Notes: generated by a model from the letters alone, not told the origin. A stretch of DNA of 64,000 bases from Xestospongia bergquistia (GCA_963965975.1 OZ014413.1:312501-376500), one strand, 5' to 3'. Shown: positions 1 through 13,049, counted from the first letter of the stretch. Program-made: numbers and translations.

Positions 1-2024
1 ATTAGAGCTAAAGTCAGTGAAACAGTCATTACAAAAGAAAGAAAGGGAGATTGAGGAATTGAAATCTAAACTCAAAGAAAAGGAAGGTAAGATGAATACT
101 GAAGTAATGGTATGATTATCAACTTAACAATGTCACTATATGTATTATAATATGTACTATAGAAACTAGTATTATGGAGAGAAAAGTCATACAATCAACT
201 AAACAGTCATCAGGTATGTTAGTACTCATTGTAATGCTATATTGATTAAATAGTTATTCTATTACTTAATTAGAAGACAAAGAAAAAGAGATAGAGACAC
301 TACAGGAGAAAATAACATTGCTAACTTTACAATTAAGTGAGAGAGATGAAACGATCAGTCGGGCAGGATCAGAAGTTAAAACACAATCTAAAATAAGTAA
401 AGCAAAAACAATTGTAATAAAACAATTTAAGTCTGCTTTTAAAAGAAAGGAAGGTAAATTAAAACTTAAACTATAAAGGAATTTATTTCATATCTCTAGT
501 ACCTAGCAGTGTCGACAATGATGATCTACTATTGTCTTCAGTTAAACACTCATCAGGTATAGAGTAAAGTATAACAGTAATGTGTAAAAGTTAACTTAGA
601 TCATCATTAATGTAGTTATCAAGTATCTCTTATAAATTATAGCTATGTGTCCAAATATGGTATTCAAGGATCAAATAGGTATTCGTCAGATAAAGTAATA
701 TAACAGCAAATTAACCTTATTAGAATGAGACCATTATACCAGTGGTAGCCACTTAGTATCGTTCTTGTTATCATATTGATACTAACGGTAGTCTTTCTGG
801 TTCTATTATTTCATAATCATGTTACAAACTAGAAATCTTTCCCACTAGGATCACCAACACTAGACAAACATATTGTAAAAATAGAGAAAGGTCATAACAA
901 TGAATCTAGTGAGAATCTTCTCTTCTTACCTCATCAAGAAGTTAGATCATCAAGTGATACCTCATTAACAGGTAACACATCCTGTCATACATGTAGTCAT
1001 CAGAGTATATCTCCTTTATATTATAGCATACAGTGATGTCCAAACAGAAGATCACACATTATCAACTACAGGTAGATCTAATAATTGCTTAAAAGAAGAT
1101 AAATTATCAGTCAATTACATTAACTGTCTCCTTTTATTATTAGGATATAGTTATATGTCCAGACACAGTAATCAACCATCAAGTGGATACTCGTCAGGTA
1201 TGTGCTAAATATAATTATATAAAGTTTAATTAACTCTATTAGGGTCAGATCCTTCTCACCGTTCTGCTCTCAGCGACCCACATCTTACTGAAGACGTACC
1301 ACGTTATGGTTACCCAGATCACTACTACCCAGCTAGTCACCATCACCGCCATCGTCCCAGTATACCATCCACTCTAACCATTCCTGATGAGATTCCAGAA
1401 ATCAGTGTTCAAACAGCTACACCAGTTATGGAAAATTTTCCCATCAGTCCAACTGGAATAGAGCCCTTTAGTTCAATACCTAATACTCCTCTTGAAGAAC
1501 AAACTTTGATGAAAGCTAGACCTAAAGATCTCCCTATCAGAAGACGTGAGAAGCATCCAACACCAGTTCCCATGCATAATGTAGGAGTTAAATTTGAACG
1601 TCAACGTTCACACTCAATGTCACATTTACAGGATGAGGAAATGACCTTTTCAGGTACTGAGACTGGTGATGATGAAAGAATACATCACAGGGAAAGACAA
1701 TCACAAAAATATGTTGCTGATGATGAATACAGTACTACAGATGATGACATTTTTCCAAGGTTACTTTCAAGAGCTATCAATAAACAGGTCTCTTTGTCTG
1801 AACCAGACTTGACACCTACTCCAGATGTATCTATACCAACTGAAGTACATTTTTCTCCTTTTCCAAGTAAAAGGAACATCAGGTCTGATGACAGTGGCTT
1901 CAGAGATGACAACAAAACGTTTCAAAAGTCTCCTTCAAGTCACTTTGATGGCAGAAAAAAGAGTACCCCATCTTCTATTAATATTATGTTGCCCAGTGAG
2001 GGATCATCTGCTACTCTTCTTTAA
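1..2024 (+). CDS. 3' part of a coiled-coil, low-complexity protein gene (5' end outside window)
   Basis: Reading from the left edge, short exons are joined by GT..AG introns of 40-150 bp. The first exon and the exon at about 274-455 encode Lys/Glu-rich heptad-like sequence (ERE(I)EELKSKLKEKE; EKEIETLQEKITLL), so this part is probably a coiled coil. Further small exons near 165-215, 503-556, 849-971, 1029-1070 and 1145-1196 are Ser-rich. The last exon, from about 1243, encodes a His/Pro/Ser-rich, disordered tail (SDPSHRSALSDPHL, PSIPSTLTIPDEIPE) ending at the stop at 2022-2024. Nearly all introns traced are phase 1. I see no catalytic motif and do not recognise the family. A cytoskeletal or scaffold role would fit coiled coil plus acidic/Ser-rich tail, but that is inference. 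The exon structure is well supported; the function is unknown. Confidence 0.7.
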
Positions 2025-3490
2025 AATTATTTTCTATACTATATATGAAGTATCATCAAATTTTTTAATAAATTCGATATTAATTTTAATAAATGCCCAA
2101 AACATGCAGTAACTTGACATAGAATTACTCAATCTGAAACTAATATGTAGAAGATAGTAACAATAATATGTCCTCATTATTATAATGTATGTTCATGTTT
2201 GATCATGATTTTAATATCAGCCACTAATTAAGAACATTGAGTTTGGGGTCTAACTCTTTTCCATATATAAGACTAAAATATTTTGGAGCACACGTCTTGA
2301 TCTTTAATACTTCAAGCAAGTGGTAGCACTGCCCATGTAGGGATAACCTACATGATGACTTCACATGATGTAAATTACTAATGAACTCATGAACCTATAT
2401 GACAAAGTGAGATAAGTTCTGTACAACATTTTGAACAGAAATTATATTATTGCTGGATCATCTCCAAACTAGTAACAATTAAATAATATAATCAAACAGC
2501 ATTATTAATTATAAAATATTCCCAAGCCCACAACACATTACCTCATATTGCTGGTCATGCACTATATAGGACAGCAATGGTAGATAACCTTAGAAGGGAG
2601 AAATAAAAACTGTTAGATGATATTATCAGTGATGTTGTCAAACTAGTAATAACTAGAAGTTGTACAAGTAAAATGAAGTTGTTATTTCGACAAGACTTAG
2701 TTCTTATTAAATCGGTGTCTCTGTTCTATATATGGTGTAATGTTGATGTCATTGTAAATGAGTGGGTGGTATTGATCATGTGATGAAGATATAGGTTTCA
2801 TGAAGTGGGTGTATTGAAGACTAATATGGAAAAAATTAAAACAGACACTGCTGTTTCCTTTCCTTGCCAGCAATATCTATGGCTTACCTTCACTATAAGG
2901 TATCACAGAGCACAACGTCATACTTGATATTATATCAATAGAGCTCTTATAAGTGTACTGGTAACTTTATTGAGAAGGAATCACTATAAACTTGTAATAT
3001 ATTATTCTTTTAAAACATATTGAATTGATCTGGAAAAAATTTAAAGTTAATATTACAACTTCTCAAAGTATATAACTGACAATTGTTGATAACCTTATCT
3101 TAACTTCAATGTAAAATATACATTAAATAGAAGTAGTTAGTATTGAAACTATGATACTATGTGTACAACATATACAATATATTGAATTGGCTGTCGGTCA
3201 AAAGGTTTGTTGGTTCCAAAAATCTTTAAAACTATTTTAGAGAATTTTAATAATAGACTTTTTCAGAAGTCAATAACTCTCTATAGCAACCACTGTTGTC
3301 ACCTTTATCACTTGTGTAATGTACCCACTTCAAACAGTCTACATCCTTGAGATCTCAATGAGCTCAAAACATGTTAGAACACAGAAGCTCTAGAACACAG
3401 TGTCCACATCATTCATTATTAGTCTGGTAATCATATAACTGCTGGGAATAAGGTGACCTTGCGACTGCTGACAAGATGTGAGAGAGTTTG
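2025..3490. other. AT-rich intergenic region
   Basis: No open frame or RNA gene is recognisable. From about 3220 onward the sequence belongs to the 2.6-kb repeat unit of the FAS1 array: the stretch with TCTATAGCAACCA and the block ending GAAGCTCTAGAA recur upstream of the second and third array genes. It is therefore probably the promoter-proximal end of the first unit. Confidence 0.6.
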
Positions 3491-3491
3491 C

Positions 3492-3499
3492 TATAAAAG
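3492..3499 (+). promoter_or_regulatory. TATA box of FAS1-array gene 1
   Basis: TATAAAAG lies 102-109 bp before the ATG at 3601. The same position before gene 3 (8818-8825) carries TATAAAAA, and gene 2 has the weaker CATAAAAAG at 6159. The flanking 5' leader (GGTGGAGAAAAGAGAGAA) is conserved in all three, which fits a shared core promoter. The transcription start was not observed. Confidence 0.5.
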
Positions 3500-3600
3500 G
3501 GAGAGTCTTTTGTTGATGCTACAGTCTACCATTTGGTGGAGAAAAGAGAGAAGCTAGAAACTCAATTGGATAATCTTCATAGCACTGTACTAGTGTCATC

Positions 3601-5241
3601 ATGAAACTATCACTCGGAATTGTCATTCTTGGATGTCTTGTAGCTACATCTGTAGCTATACATATTGGAAATGGTGATATCAAGGCTGGAGATCCCTGTA
3701 CTCCTTACTGGTATGAACCTTGTGGAGAGAAAATGCTTGTATCAGAGGAAGTACATCCATGTACTGACTGTGAAGGGTAAGTATTTATATAATCCTCATA
3801 TAATAACATATATTGTGTTTTATTCTCTAGTCCTAATGTTTGCAAGACATTGAGAACTTACAGAAAACATTTCTACAGTTATGTTTATGAAAAGCATTGT
3901 CACTATAGTTACTGGTATGGTCAATATTGCTAGTAAGTCAATAACATTAATGTTAACTCTATTACTTTATGATACTCTCTTCTTTGATAGTTATGAATGT
4001 ACTCGTACTGATAGCTGTAATGTTGAGAAGAACTATACTCATACTGAGTATCATTGCTGTGAAGGATTTACTACCTCACCTTCTGGTAATGACTATCATC
4101 ACTACTTTCATAAAGACAGTCCAATGTACTTAAAGAAACATGGCTGTCCTCGAAGTGAGTTATACTATATACCAATGTACTATTGATTACTGTATTCTCT
4201 CTTACTGAAGCTCTTGAAAATTCCACTTTGGACTGTTTAGAGGAACTTGGTCTAACAGAGTTTGCTAGTCTCTTTAGTGGACTAGATCTTGAGGATCAAC
4301 TTGGATCAACAGATGATGACATGAAATTCACAGTCTTTGCTCCTCCAAATGAACTTATTACTAACTCTAATTTGGGGAGTCTCCCATCTTCTGATCTTAA
4401 GATTGTCCTTGGATCTCATGTTGTTAAAAGAGAGATCTTATCTGTTGAGTTTTTTGATGGACAGAAAAAGAGGTCACTGTCTCCTGGACGATTTATACAT
4501 GTCACAGAAATCTATAAATGGAATCACAATACTAGCAGTGATGAGGTACATTTCTTGTCTCTTAACTAACCATTATTATTATTCCTTTATTTCTTTTATT
4601 AGGAGACTATCTTTATCAATGGTAATGAACTAGTTATAAAAGATGCTTGTATCGCTAAAAATGGTATTGTACATGTCATTGAAGGAATTATTGATAGTTC
4701 TAACAAGACAATTGCTGAGATTGTTCAAGACTCATCAGAACTCACTACATTAGAATCTCTTTTAGTGAAAGCTAATCTCCTTAATTACCTCAAGCAGCAT
4801 TCTCTTTTAACACTATTTGCTCCAACAGATGCAGCATTTATAAAAGGTAGCTGTGATCTGGGTCTTAATATCACTCGATGTCTCTTAGCTGATGAGAACA
4901 AATTAAATCTCGAGAAGTTCCTCAAATATCACATCGTTTGTGGAGCTGAGTATAGCAAATCCCTTGTCCAACGAGGTCAAGTAACAAGTGTGGCTTGTTA
5001 TCGGTATAGATCTTGGTATTATTATTATTATTATTATGAGTGTGAGAAGATTGAAATCAAAGAAACTGATAATGGTATTGCAGTTGGTAAAACAGGTTCT
5101 ATTATAGAACAAGTTGATATCCCAGCTAGTAATGGTGTTGTACATCTAATCTCTCTTCCACTAGTCCATCCAAAGTTGAATCTCACCACACTATGTGCTG
5201 ATTATACCATCAATTGTAACACTACTATTAATCTTAATTAA
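3601..5241 (+). CDS. Secreted EMI + 2xFAS1 protein, array gene 1 (TGFBI/periostin-like)
   Basis: Five exons (3601-3776, 3831-3932, 3991-4154, 4211-4545, 4603-5241) join in frame to 471 codons. A signal peptide comes first (MKLSLGIVILGCLVATSVA). Next is a Cys-rich EMI-type module: CTPYWYEPCGEK, then PNVCKTLRTYRKHFYSY, then CTRTDSC..YHCCEGF..GCPR. That order (PNVC, CCEGF, GCP) matches the EMI domain of TGFBI/periostin. Two FAS1 domains follow, with FTVFAPPNE/LTLFAPTDAAF and NGIVHVIEG/NGVVHLISLP as the H1 and H2 motifs. Only two FAS1 copies are present, against four in the vertebrate proteins. The second FAS1 carries a Tyr run (RSWYYYYYYYECEK) between two Cys. There is no membrane anchor, so a secreted matrix or adhesion protein is likely. 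The start is chosen by homology among the paralogues. Confidence 0.88.
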
Positions 5242-6157
5242 TATATAATGAGTTTATGTTTATCTTTTTACTAATATCTTTAAATTTTTGTTGACACCAT
5301 TATTGATAGGAGTATTAATGAATCTTAAAATTAAGTGTTTATTTTGTTGATTTCTAATTCCCTTTATATAACTAAATGTCACTATAATGAAATAACATTC
5401 AATTTTGTTGATTATCAGGTCACATGATTTAAATATTGTAGTCATATGCAGTGTACCTTGTAGAGACAACTCTATGGAAGTACAGTTATGTGTGGATATT
5501 TCAGAGGTTAGGTTACTCCATTACTCAACTGATGATCCACATTTCAAAATTTGGTCATTGCCAAGTGGGCAGGCAAATATTAAAATTAGTCAGATTGAAC
5601 TACAGACCCTCCTAGGGATATACTGACTACCACCTCAGATATTATGATGGAAGCAGAAAACTGGTCTACAACACAAATGAGGTGTTCATTGCCTTTTATA
5701 TTCTTTTACAAATTACTAATGGAACAAGTTTGGTAACCTTAACAAGCTATGAATTATTAAATAAATAGTCATGAATATTATTAGTATTATATTATACCTC
5801 ATGGTTTGTTGTGATTTACAGTTGTCATTAGTTTGAACTGATGTCATAAAATACTTTTATTTGGTTGTTTTTATTATTTAAAAGTATCACTGATTTCAAA
5901 AGTATTTAAAACTATTTTAGAGAAATCATATAATAGACTTTCAAAAGTCAACAATACTCTATAGCAACCATTGTTCTCGCCTATATCACATGTTTAAAGT
6001 ACCCACTTCAAACAGTCTATATTCTTAAGATCTAAATAACCTCAATCATTTTAGAACACAGAAGCTCTAGAATGTAGTGTCCACATCAATGAGGTAATCT
6101 TATAACTGCTGGAAATAAGACAATCTTCTAACTGACAACAAGTTGTGAGATAGTTAG
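5242..6157. repeat. Intergenic part of tandem array unit 1
   Basis: The sequence is nearly identical to 7901-8810 and partly to 10544-11110: shared blocks include CAGGTCACATGATTTAAATA and GGTTTGTTGTGATTTACAGT. No gene is seen. A short degenerate frame (clearer at 10819-11019) runs through it but is broken here. Confidence 0.7.
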
Positions 6158-6267
6158 CCATAAAAAGGAGAGTCTATTGTTGATGCTTCAGTCTGTCATT
6201 TGGTGGAGAAAAGAGAGAAGCTAGAAACTCAATTGGATAATCTTCATAGCACTGTACCACTGTCATC

Positions 6268-7900
6268 ATGAAACTATCACTCGGAATTGTCATTCTTGGT
6301 TGTCTTGTAGCTACATCTGTAGCTATACATATTGGAAATGGTGATATCAAGGCTGGAGATCCCTGTACTCCTTACTGGTATGAACCTTGTGGAGAGAAAG
6401 CACTCCTGTCAGAGGAAGTACATCCATGTACTGACTGTGAAGGGTAAGCAATAATATAATCTAATATTTATTGTTATTATATTCTCTAGTCCTAATGTTT
6501 GCAAGACATTGAGAACTTACAGAAAACATTTCTACAGTTATGTTTATGAAAAGCATTGTCACTATAGTTACTGGTATGGTCAATATTGCTAGTAAGTCAA
6601 TAACACTATATGTTAACTCTATTACTTTATGATACTCTCTTCTTTGATAGTTATGAATGTACTCGTACTGATAGCTGTAATGTTGAGAAGAACTATACTC
6701 ATACTGAGTATCATTGCTGTGAAGGATTTACTACCTCACCTTCTGGTAATGACTATCATCACTACTTTCATAAAGACAGTCCAAGATACTTAAAGAAACA
6801 TGGTTGTCCTCGAAGTGAGTTGAACTATATACCAATGTACTTTGATTACTGTATTTCTCAATTACTGAAGCTCTTCAAAATTCCACCTTGGACTGTTTAG
6901 AGGAACTTGGTCTTACAGAATTTGCTTGTCTCTTTAGAGGACTAGATCTTGAGGACAGGCTTGGAACAGATAATGGCACAAAATTCACAATCTTTGCTCC
7001 TCCAAATGAACTCATTACTAACTCTAATTTGAGAAGTCTCTCATCTTCTGATCTTAAGGTTGTCCTTGGATCTCATGTTGTTAAAAGAGAGATCTTATCT
7101 GTTGAGTTTTTTGATGGACAGAAAATAAAGTCACTGTCTCCTGGATGTTGTTATATACATGTCACAGAAATCTATAAATGGAATCATAATATTAGCAGTG
7201 ATGAGGTACATTTCTTGTCTCTTAACTAACCACTTTACTCCTTTATTTCTTTTATTAGGAGACTATCTGTATTAATGGTAATGAACTAGTTATAAAAGAT
7301 GCTTGTATCGCTAAAAATGGTATTGTACATGTCATTGAAGGAATTATCGACAGTTGTAAATATAACAAGACAATTGCCAACATTGTTCTCGAGATGCCAG
7401 AACTCACAACATTAGAATCTATTTTAGTGAAAGCTAATCTCCTTCAATATCTCAATAAATCACATCCTCTTTTAACATTATTTGCTCCAACAGATACAGC
7501 ATTTCAAAGAGCTAGCTGTGATCTGGATCTTAATATCACTCAATGTCTCTTAGCTGATGAGAACAGATCAAGCCTCAAGAAGTTCATCAATTATCACATC
7601 GTCTGTGGTGCTGAGTATAGCAAATGTCTCATCAAACGAGGTCAAGTAACAAGTGTGGCTTGTTCTTGGTACAGATCTTGGTATTATTTATATTACTATG
7701 AGTGTGAGAAGATTGAAATCAAAGAAACTGACAATGGTATTGCAGTTGGTAAAACAGGCTCTATTATAAAACAACTTGATATCCCAGCTTGTAATGGTGT
7801 CGTACATCTAATCTCTCTTCCATTAGTCCATCCAAAGTTGAATCTCACCACACTATGTGCTGATTATACCATCAATTGTAACAATATTAATCTTAATTAA
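6268..7900 (+). CDS. Secreted EMI + 2xFAS1 protein, array gene 2
   Basis: This is a tandem copy of gene 1 with the same five-exon layout: the first exon is 6268-6443 and the last is 7259-7900. The signal peptide (MKLSLGIVILGCLVATSVA), EMI module (YECTRTDSC, YHCCEGFTT, HGCPRS) and two FAS1 domains (FTIFAPPNE; LTLFAPTDTAF; NGVVHLISLP) are conserved. Differences from gene 1 include an extra Cys in FAS1-1 (SPGCCYIHVTE instead of SPGRFIHVTE) and a shorter Tyr loop (RSWYYLYYYECEK). The extra Cys may affect disulfide pairing (inference). The ATG is placed by alignment with genes 1 and 3. No membrane segment is seen after the signal peptide. Confidence 0.87.
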
Positions 7901-8817
7901 TATATAATGAGTTTATGTTTATCTTTTTACTAATATCTTTAAATTTTTGTTGACGCCATTATTGATAGAAGTATTAATGAATCTTAAAATTAAGTGTTTA
8001 TTTTATTGATTTCTAATTCCCTTTTTATAACTAACTAGTTATTATAATGAAATAACATTCAATTTTGTTGATTATCAGGTCACATGATTTAAATATTGTA
8101 GTCATATGTGGTGAACCTTGTAGAGACAACTCTATGGGAGTACAGTTATGTGTGGATATTTCAGAGGTTAGGTTACTCCATTACTCAACTGATGATCCAC
8201 ATTTCAAATTGGTCATTGCCAAGTTGGCAGACAAACATTAAAATTAGTCAGATTGTACTACAGACCATCCTAGGGATATACTGACTACCACCTTAGATAT
8301 TATGTTGGGAGCAGAAAACTGGTCTACAACACAAATGAGGTGTTCATTGCCTTTTATATTCTTTTACAAATTACTAATGGAACAAGTTTGGTAACCTTAA
8401 CAAGCTATGAATTATTAAATAAATAGTCATGAATATTATTAGTATTATATTATACCTCATGGTTTGTTGTGATTTACAGTTGTCATTAGTTTGAACTGAT
8501 GTCATAAAATACTTTTATTTGGTTGTTTTTATTATTTAAAAGTATCATTGATTTCAAAAATATTTAAAACTATTTTAGAGAAATCATATAATAGACTTTT
8601 CAAAAGTCAACGATACTCTATAGCAACCATTGTTCTCGCCTATATCACATGTTTAAGGTTGCCACTTCAAACAGTCTATATTCTTAAGATCTAAATAACC
8701 TTAATCATTTTAGAACACAGAAGCTCTAGAATGTAGTGTCCACATCAATGAGGTAATCTTATAACTGCTGGGAATAAAACAATTTTCTAACTGACAACAA
8801 GTTGTGAGGTAGTTTGC

Positions 8818-8825
8818 TATAAAAA
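8818..8825 (+). promoter_or_regulatory. TATA box of FAS1-array gene 3
   Basis: TATAAAAA lies about 80 bp before the ATG at 8905, in the same context (GTTTGCTATAAA) as the gene 1 element. Roughly 25 bp of the gene 1 leader between this box and GTCTGTCATTTGGTGGAG is missing here, so the TATA-to-ATG spacing is shorter. Confidence 0.45.
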
Positions 8826-8904
8826 TAGTCTGTCATTTGGTGGAGAAAAGAGAGAAAATAGAAACTCAATTGAATAATCTTCATAGCACTGTACTAGTGT
8901 CATC

Positions 8905-10543
8905 ATGAAACTATCACTCGGAATTGCCATTCTTGGATGTCTTCTAGCTACGTCTGTAGCTATACATATTGGAAATGGTGATATCAAGGCTGGAGATTCC
9001 TGTACTCCTTACTGGTATGAACCTTGTGGAGAGAAAGCACTCCTATCAGAGGAAGTACATCCATGTACTGACTGTGAAGGGTAAGTGTTTTTATAATCCT
9101 GATATATTAGTATTTATTGTTATTATATTCTCTAGTCCTAATGTTTGCAAGACATTGAGAGCTTACAGAAAACATTTCTACAGTTATGTTTATGAAAAGC
9201 ATTGTCACTATAGTTACTGGTATGGTCAATATTGCTAGTAAGTCAATAACATTAATGTTAACTCTATTACTTTATGATACTCTCTTCTTTGATAGTTATG
9301 AATGTACTCGTACTGATAGCTGTAATGTTGAGAAGAACTATACTCATACTGAGTATCATTGTTGTGAAGGATTTACTACCTCACCTTCTGGTAATGACTA
9401 TCATCACTACTTTCATAAAGACAGTCCAAGATACTTAAAGAAACATGGTTGTCCTCGAAGTGAGTTATACTATATAAAAATGTACTATTGATTACTGTAT
9501 TTCTCTATTACTGAAGCTCTTCAAAACTCCACCTTGGACTGTTTAGAGGAACTTGGTCTTACAGAATTTGCTAGTCTCTTTAGAGGACTAGATCTTGAGG
9601 ACAGGCTTGGAACAGATAATGGCACAAAATTCACAATCTTTGCTCCTCCAAATGAACTCATTACTAACTCTAATTTGAGAAGTCTCTCATCTTCTGATCT
9701 TAAGATTGTCCTTGGATCTCATGTTGTTAAAAGAGACATCTTATCTGATGAGTTTTTTGATGGACAGAAAATAAAGTCACTGTCTCCTGGACGATTTATA
9801 CATGTCACAGAAATCTATAAATGGAATCATAATATTAGCAGTGATGAGGTACATTTCTTGTCTCTTAACTAACCACTTTATTCCTTTATTTCTTTTATTA
9901 GGAGACTATCTGTATTAATGGTAATGAACTAGTTATAAAAGATGCTTGTATCGCTAAAAATGGTATTGTACATGTCATTGAAGGAATTATCGACAGTTGT
10001 AAATATAACAAGACAATTGCCAACATTGTTCAAGAGATGCCAGAACTCACAACATTAGAATCTATTTTAGTGAAAGCTAATCTCCTTCAATATCTCAATA
10101 AATCACATCCTCTTTTAACACTATTTGCTCCAACAGATGCAGTATTTCAAAGAGCTAGCTGTGATCTGGATCTTAATATCACTCAATGTCTCTTAGCTGA
10201 TGAGAACAGATCAAGTCTCAAGAAGTTCATCAATTATCACATCGTCTGTGGTGCTGAGTATAGCAAATGTCTCATCAAACGAGGTCAAGTAACAAGTGTG
10301 GCTTGTTCTTGGTACAGATCTTGGTATTATTTATATTACTATGAGTGTGAGAAGATTGAAATCAAAGAAACTGACAATGGTATTGCAGTTGGTAAAACAG
10401 GCTCTATTATAAAACAACTTGATATCCCAGCTTGTAATGGTGTCGTACATCTAATCTCTCTTCCACTGGTCCATCCAAAGTTGAATCTCACCACACTATG
10501 TGCTGATTATACCATCAAATGTAACAATATTGATCTTAATTAA
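8905..10543 (+). CDS. Secreted EMI + 2xFAS1 protein, array gene 3
   Basis: This third near-identical unit starts 2637 bp after gene 2. It encodes a signal peptide (MKLSLGIAILGCLLATSVA), the EMI module (TPYWYEPCGEKALL; NVCKTLRAYRKHFYSYVY; HCCEGFTTSP; HGCPRS) and two FAS1 domains. The second FAS1 exon is almost identical to that of gene 2, including ASCDLDLNITQC and the RSWYYLYYYECEK loop, which suggests recent duplication or gene conversion. FAS1-1 keeps GRFIHVTE, like gene 1. The stop is at 10541-10543. A secreted matrix protein is inferred from the domain content and the lack of any anchor. Confidence 0.87.
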
Positions 10544-11457
10544 TACTTAATGAGTTAATGTTTATCTTTCTACTGATATCTTTAAAATTTGTTAACAATA
10601 ATTATTATACAGGTATTAATGAATCTTAAAATTAATTGTTTGTTTTATTGATTTACAATTCCTTTATATAACTATTCACTATAGTGGAATAACATTCAGT
10701 TATGTTGACTATCAGGTCACATGATATAAATATTGTAGTCATTTGTGGTGTACCTTGTAGAGACAACTCTTTGGAAGTACAGTGATGTGTGAGAATACTG
10801 TTAAATTTTCTATAATGAATGGCTAGTTCAGAAGGTCAGAGAGCTGCCAATTCACTTTTCAAATTGGTCCTTGCCAAGTGGGCGGGCAATATTAAAACTA
10901 ATCAGACTGTAAATGTCCCTAGGAATATACTGACTACCATTCAAGAGATCATGATGGAAGGGTCCACAACACAAGTGAGGTTTTCATGTACTTATTATAT
11001 TCACATCAGAGACTTTTAAATTTTGGTACACCATAACAATCTATGAATATTATTAAGTAAATAAATTACTAAGTCATGAATATTATCATATTGTTTGTCA
11101 GTATTTAACAGTTGTCATTAGCTTGAGCTGATGCAATACAAAAACTTTAGTTACATTACATTAAAAAGCTCTTAATAGTACTACTGTACTATAACCTTTT
11201 ATATAAGAAAGTACAGCACTGTCCATACCACTCTGTACCACACCTTACAAACAATTGTGTATGACAAGATATAATATCAACAATCTACATATGACTAAGT
11301 CTCCATTGTATAAACAACACATTTCAATCTATTGTCTTGTGCTGTGTAGGGAGTTCATGTAGAATAAACTGCTATTCAATCCTTTAAACAATAATATGGT
11401 AATTAATATCTCTCTACAAAAGATAACATCAGACAACTTCACTTGACTTAGCCGATT
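10544..11457. repeat. Degenerate array spacer with a residual reading frame
   Basis: The left part matches the spacers after genes 1 and 2 with more divergence. It holds a 66-codon frame (10819-11019; MASSEGQRAANSLFKLVLAK) that corresponds to broken sequence at 5520-5626 and 8180-8280. It has no recognisable domain and no conserved start in the copies, so I treat it as a relic rather than a gene. Confidence 0.5.
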
Positions 11458-11625
11458 ATGAAAGAACTCGTCAGTCTTATTTCTTTCTGCTATGTTGTTG
11501 TAACAATTGTAGCTATAAAGGATGGAGATCCTTGCACTCCAAGTTGGTCTCAAGCTTGTGGAGAGAAGATCCTTTTGCACGAGGAAGTACATCAATGTGC
11601 TGAATGTAAAGGGTAAACTATTACC

Positions 11626-11659
<34 letters not shown>

Positions 11660-13049
11660 AACTTATACTAATATATGTTATGTTCTATTTAGTCCTAATG
11701 TTTGCAAGATATTGAGTACTTACAAGAAACATTTCTATAGTTATGTCTATGAAAAAAAGTGTTATGGTCGAGGTTTTTGCAAGTAAGTTAGACATTTAAT
11801 ATTACTTCTTTCCTTTTGTCCTTATTAGTCTTAAATGTACTCGTACTGATAAATGTTATATTGAGAAGAATGTTACTGTCACTAAATATAAGTGTTGTGA
11901 AGGATTTGCAGCTGTACCTGGTAATCAAGACTACTACCATAGAGATACCAATAAATACCTGAAGGACAATGGTTGTCCTAAAGGTGAGTCATTGGGTTGT
12001 GTCAGATGCTTTGTCATATCCTTTCATTACATATTTAGTTATTCAAAATTCCATTTTGGATTGTTTAGAGGAACTTGGTCTTACAGAATTTGCTAGTCTC
12101 TTTAGAGGACTAGATCTTGAATATCAATCTGGATCAACAAATGATGACACAAAATTCACTGTCTTTGCTCCTCCAAATGAACAATTGGTGAGCTCTAATT
12201 TGGAATATCTCTCGCCTACTGATCTTGAGATTATTCTTGGATCTCACATTGTTAAGGAAGAGATTTATTCTGTGCAATTGTTTAATGGACTAAAAAAGGA
12301 GACATTGTCCGCTAATCATTATATTTATGTTAATAAGAGGGTTACTAATAATGATGACAAGGTACCATACTATGCATTTACTATATATTAGTATAGTTTT
12401 CTTGTAATAGGAGACAACTATCTTTATCAATGGCAACAAACTAACTATCCAAGATGCTTGTATTGCTATAAATGGAGTTGTACATGTCATTGAAGGAGTC
12501 ATTGACAGTTCTAATGAGACGATTACTGACATTGTCCAAGACTCTCCAGCACTCACTACATTAGAATCACTTTTAACAAAAGCCGACCTGCTCAAACATT
12601 TGAATATACCAAATTCTTTGGTAACACTTTTTGCTCCAACAGACACTGCATTTCAAGTAGGTAGCTGTAACCTGGGTCTTGATATTGTAAAGTGTCTTTT
12701 ATCCAATGACAATAAATCAAGTCTTAAAGATTTTCTTTTATATCATATCATTAATGGAGTTGAATATAGTGAGCCTCTCGCCCTACAAGATGATGTCATA
12801 AGTCAGGCTTGTTATCAGGTGAAATCTCCGTTTTCCAGGAACATGTATTCTACTGAGTGCATTAAGATCCCAATCACCACTGATCAGAATCAAATTAGAG
12901 TCGGTACCTCAGCTGTTATAGAAGAGGGGGACATTCCAGCTAGTAATGGTGTCATACACCATATCTCCCTTCCTCTTGTCAATACACAATTGGATCTGAC
13001 TATTCTATGTGCTGGTTTTATTCCCAGTAATTGTGATTATATTTATTAA
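11458..13049 (+). CDS. Secreted EMI + 2xFAS1 protein, array gene 4 (divergent)
   Basis: It has the same exon plan as genes 1-3 but clearly diverged coding sequence. Exon 1 starts at 11458 with a signal peptide (MKELVSLISFCYVVVTIVA), then CTPSWSQACGEK. EMI exons begin near 11693 (PNVCKILSTYKKHFYSYVY) and 11829 (KCTRTDKCYIEK, YKCCEGF, NGCPK). FAS1-1 starts near 12040 (NSILDCLEELGLTEFASLF) and FAS1-2 runs to 13049 (VTLFAPTDTAF; NGVIHHISLPLVN). The Tyr-rich loop of genes 1-3 is replaced by VKSPFSRNMYSTEC, still bounded by Cys, so the loop is the most variable part. The first intron contains an inverted TAA/TTA run (about 11626-11660). Confidence 0.85.
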
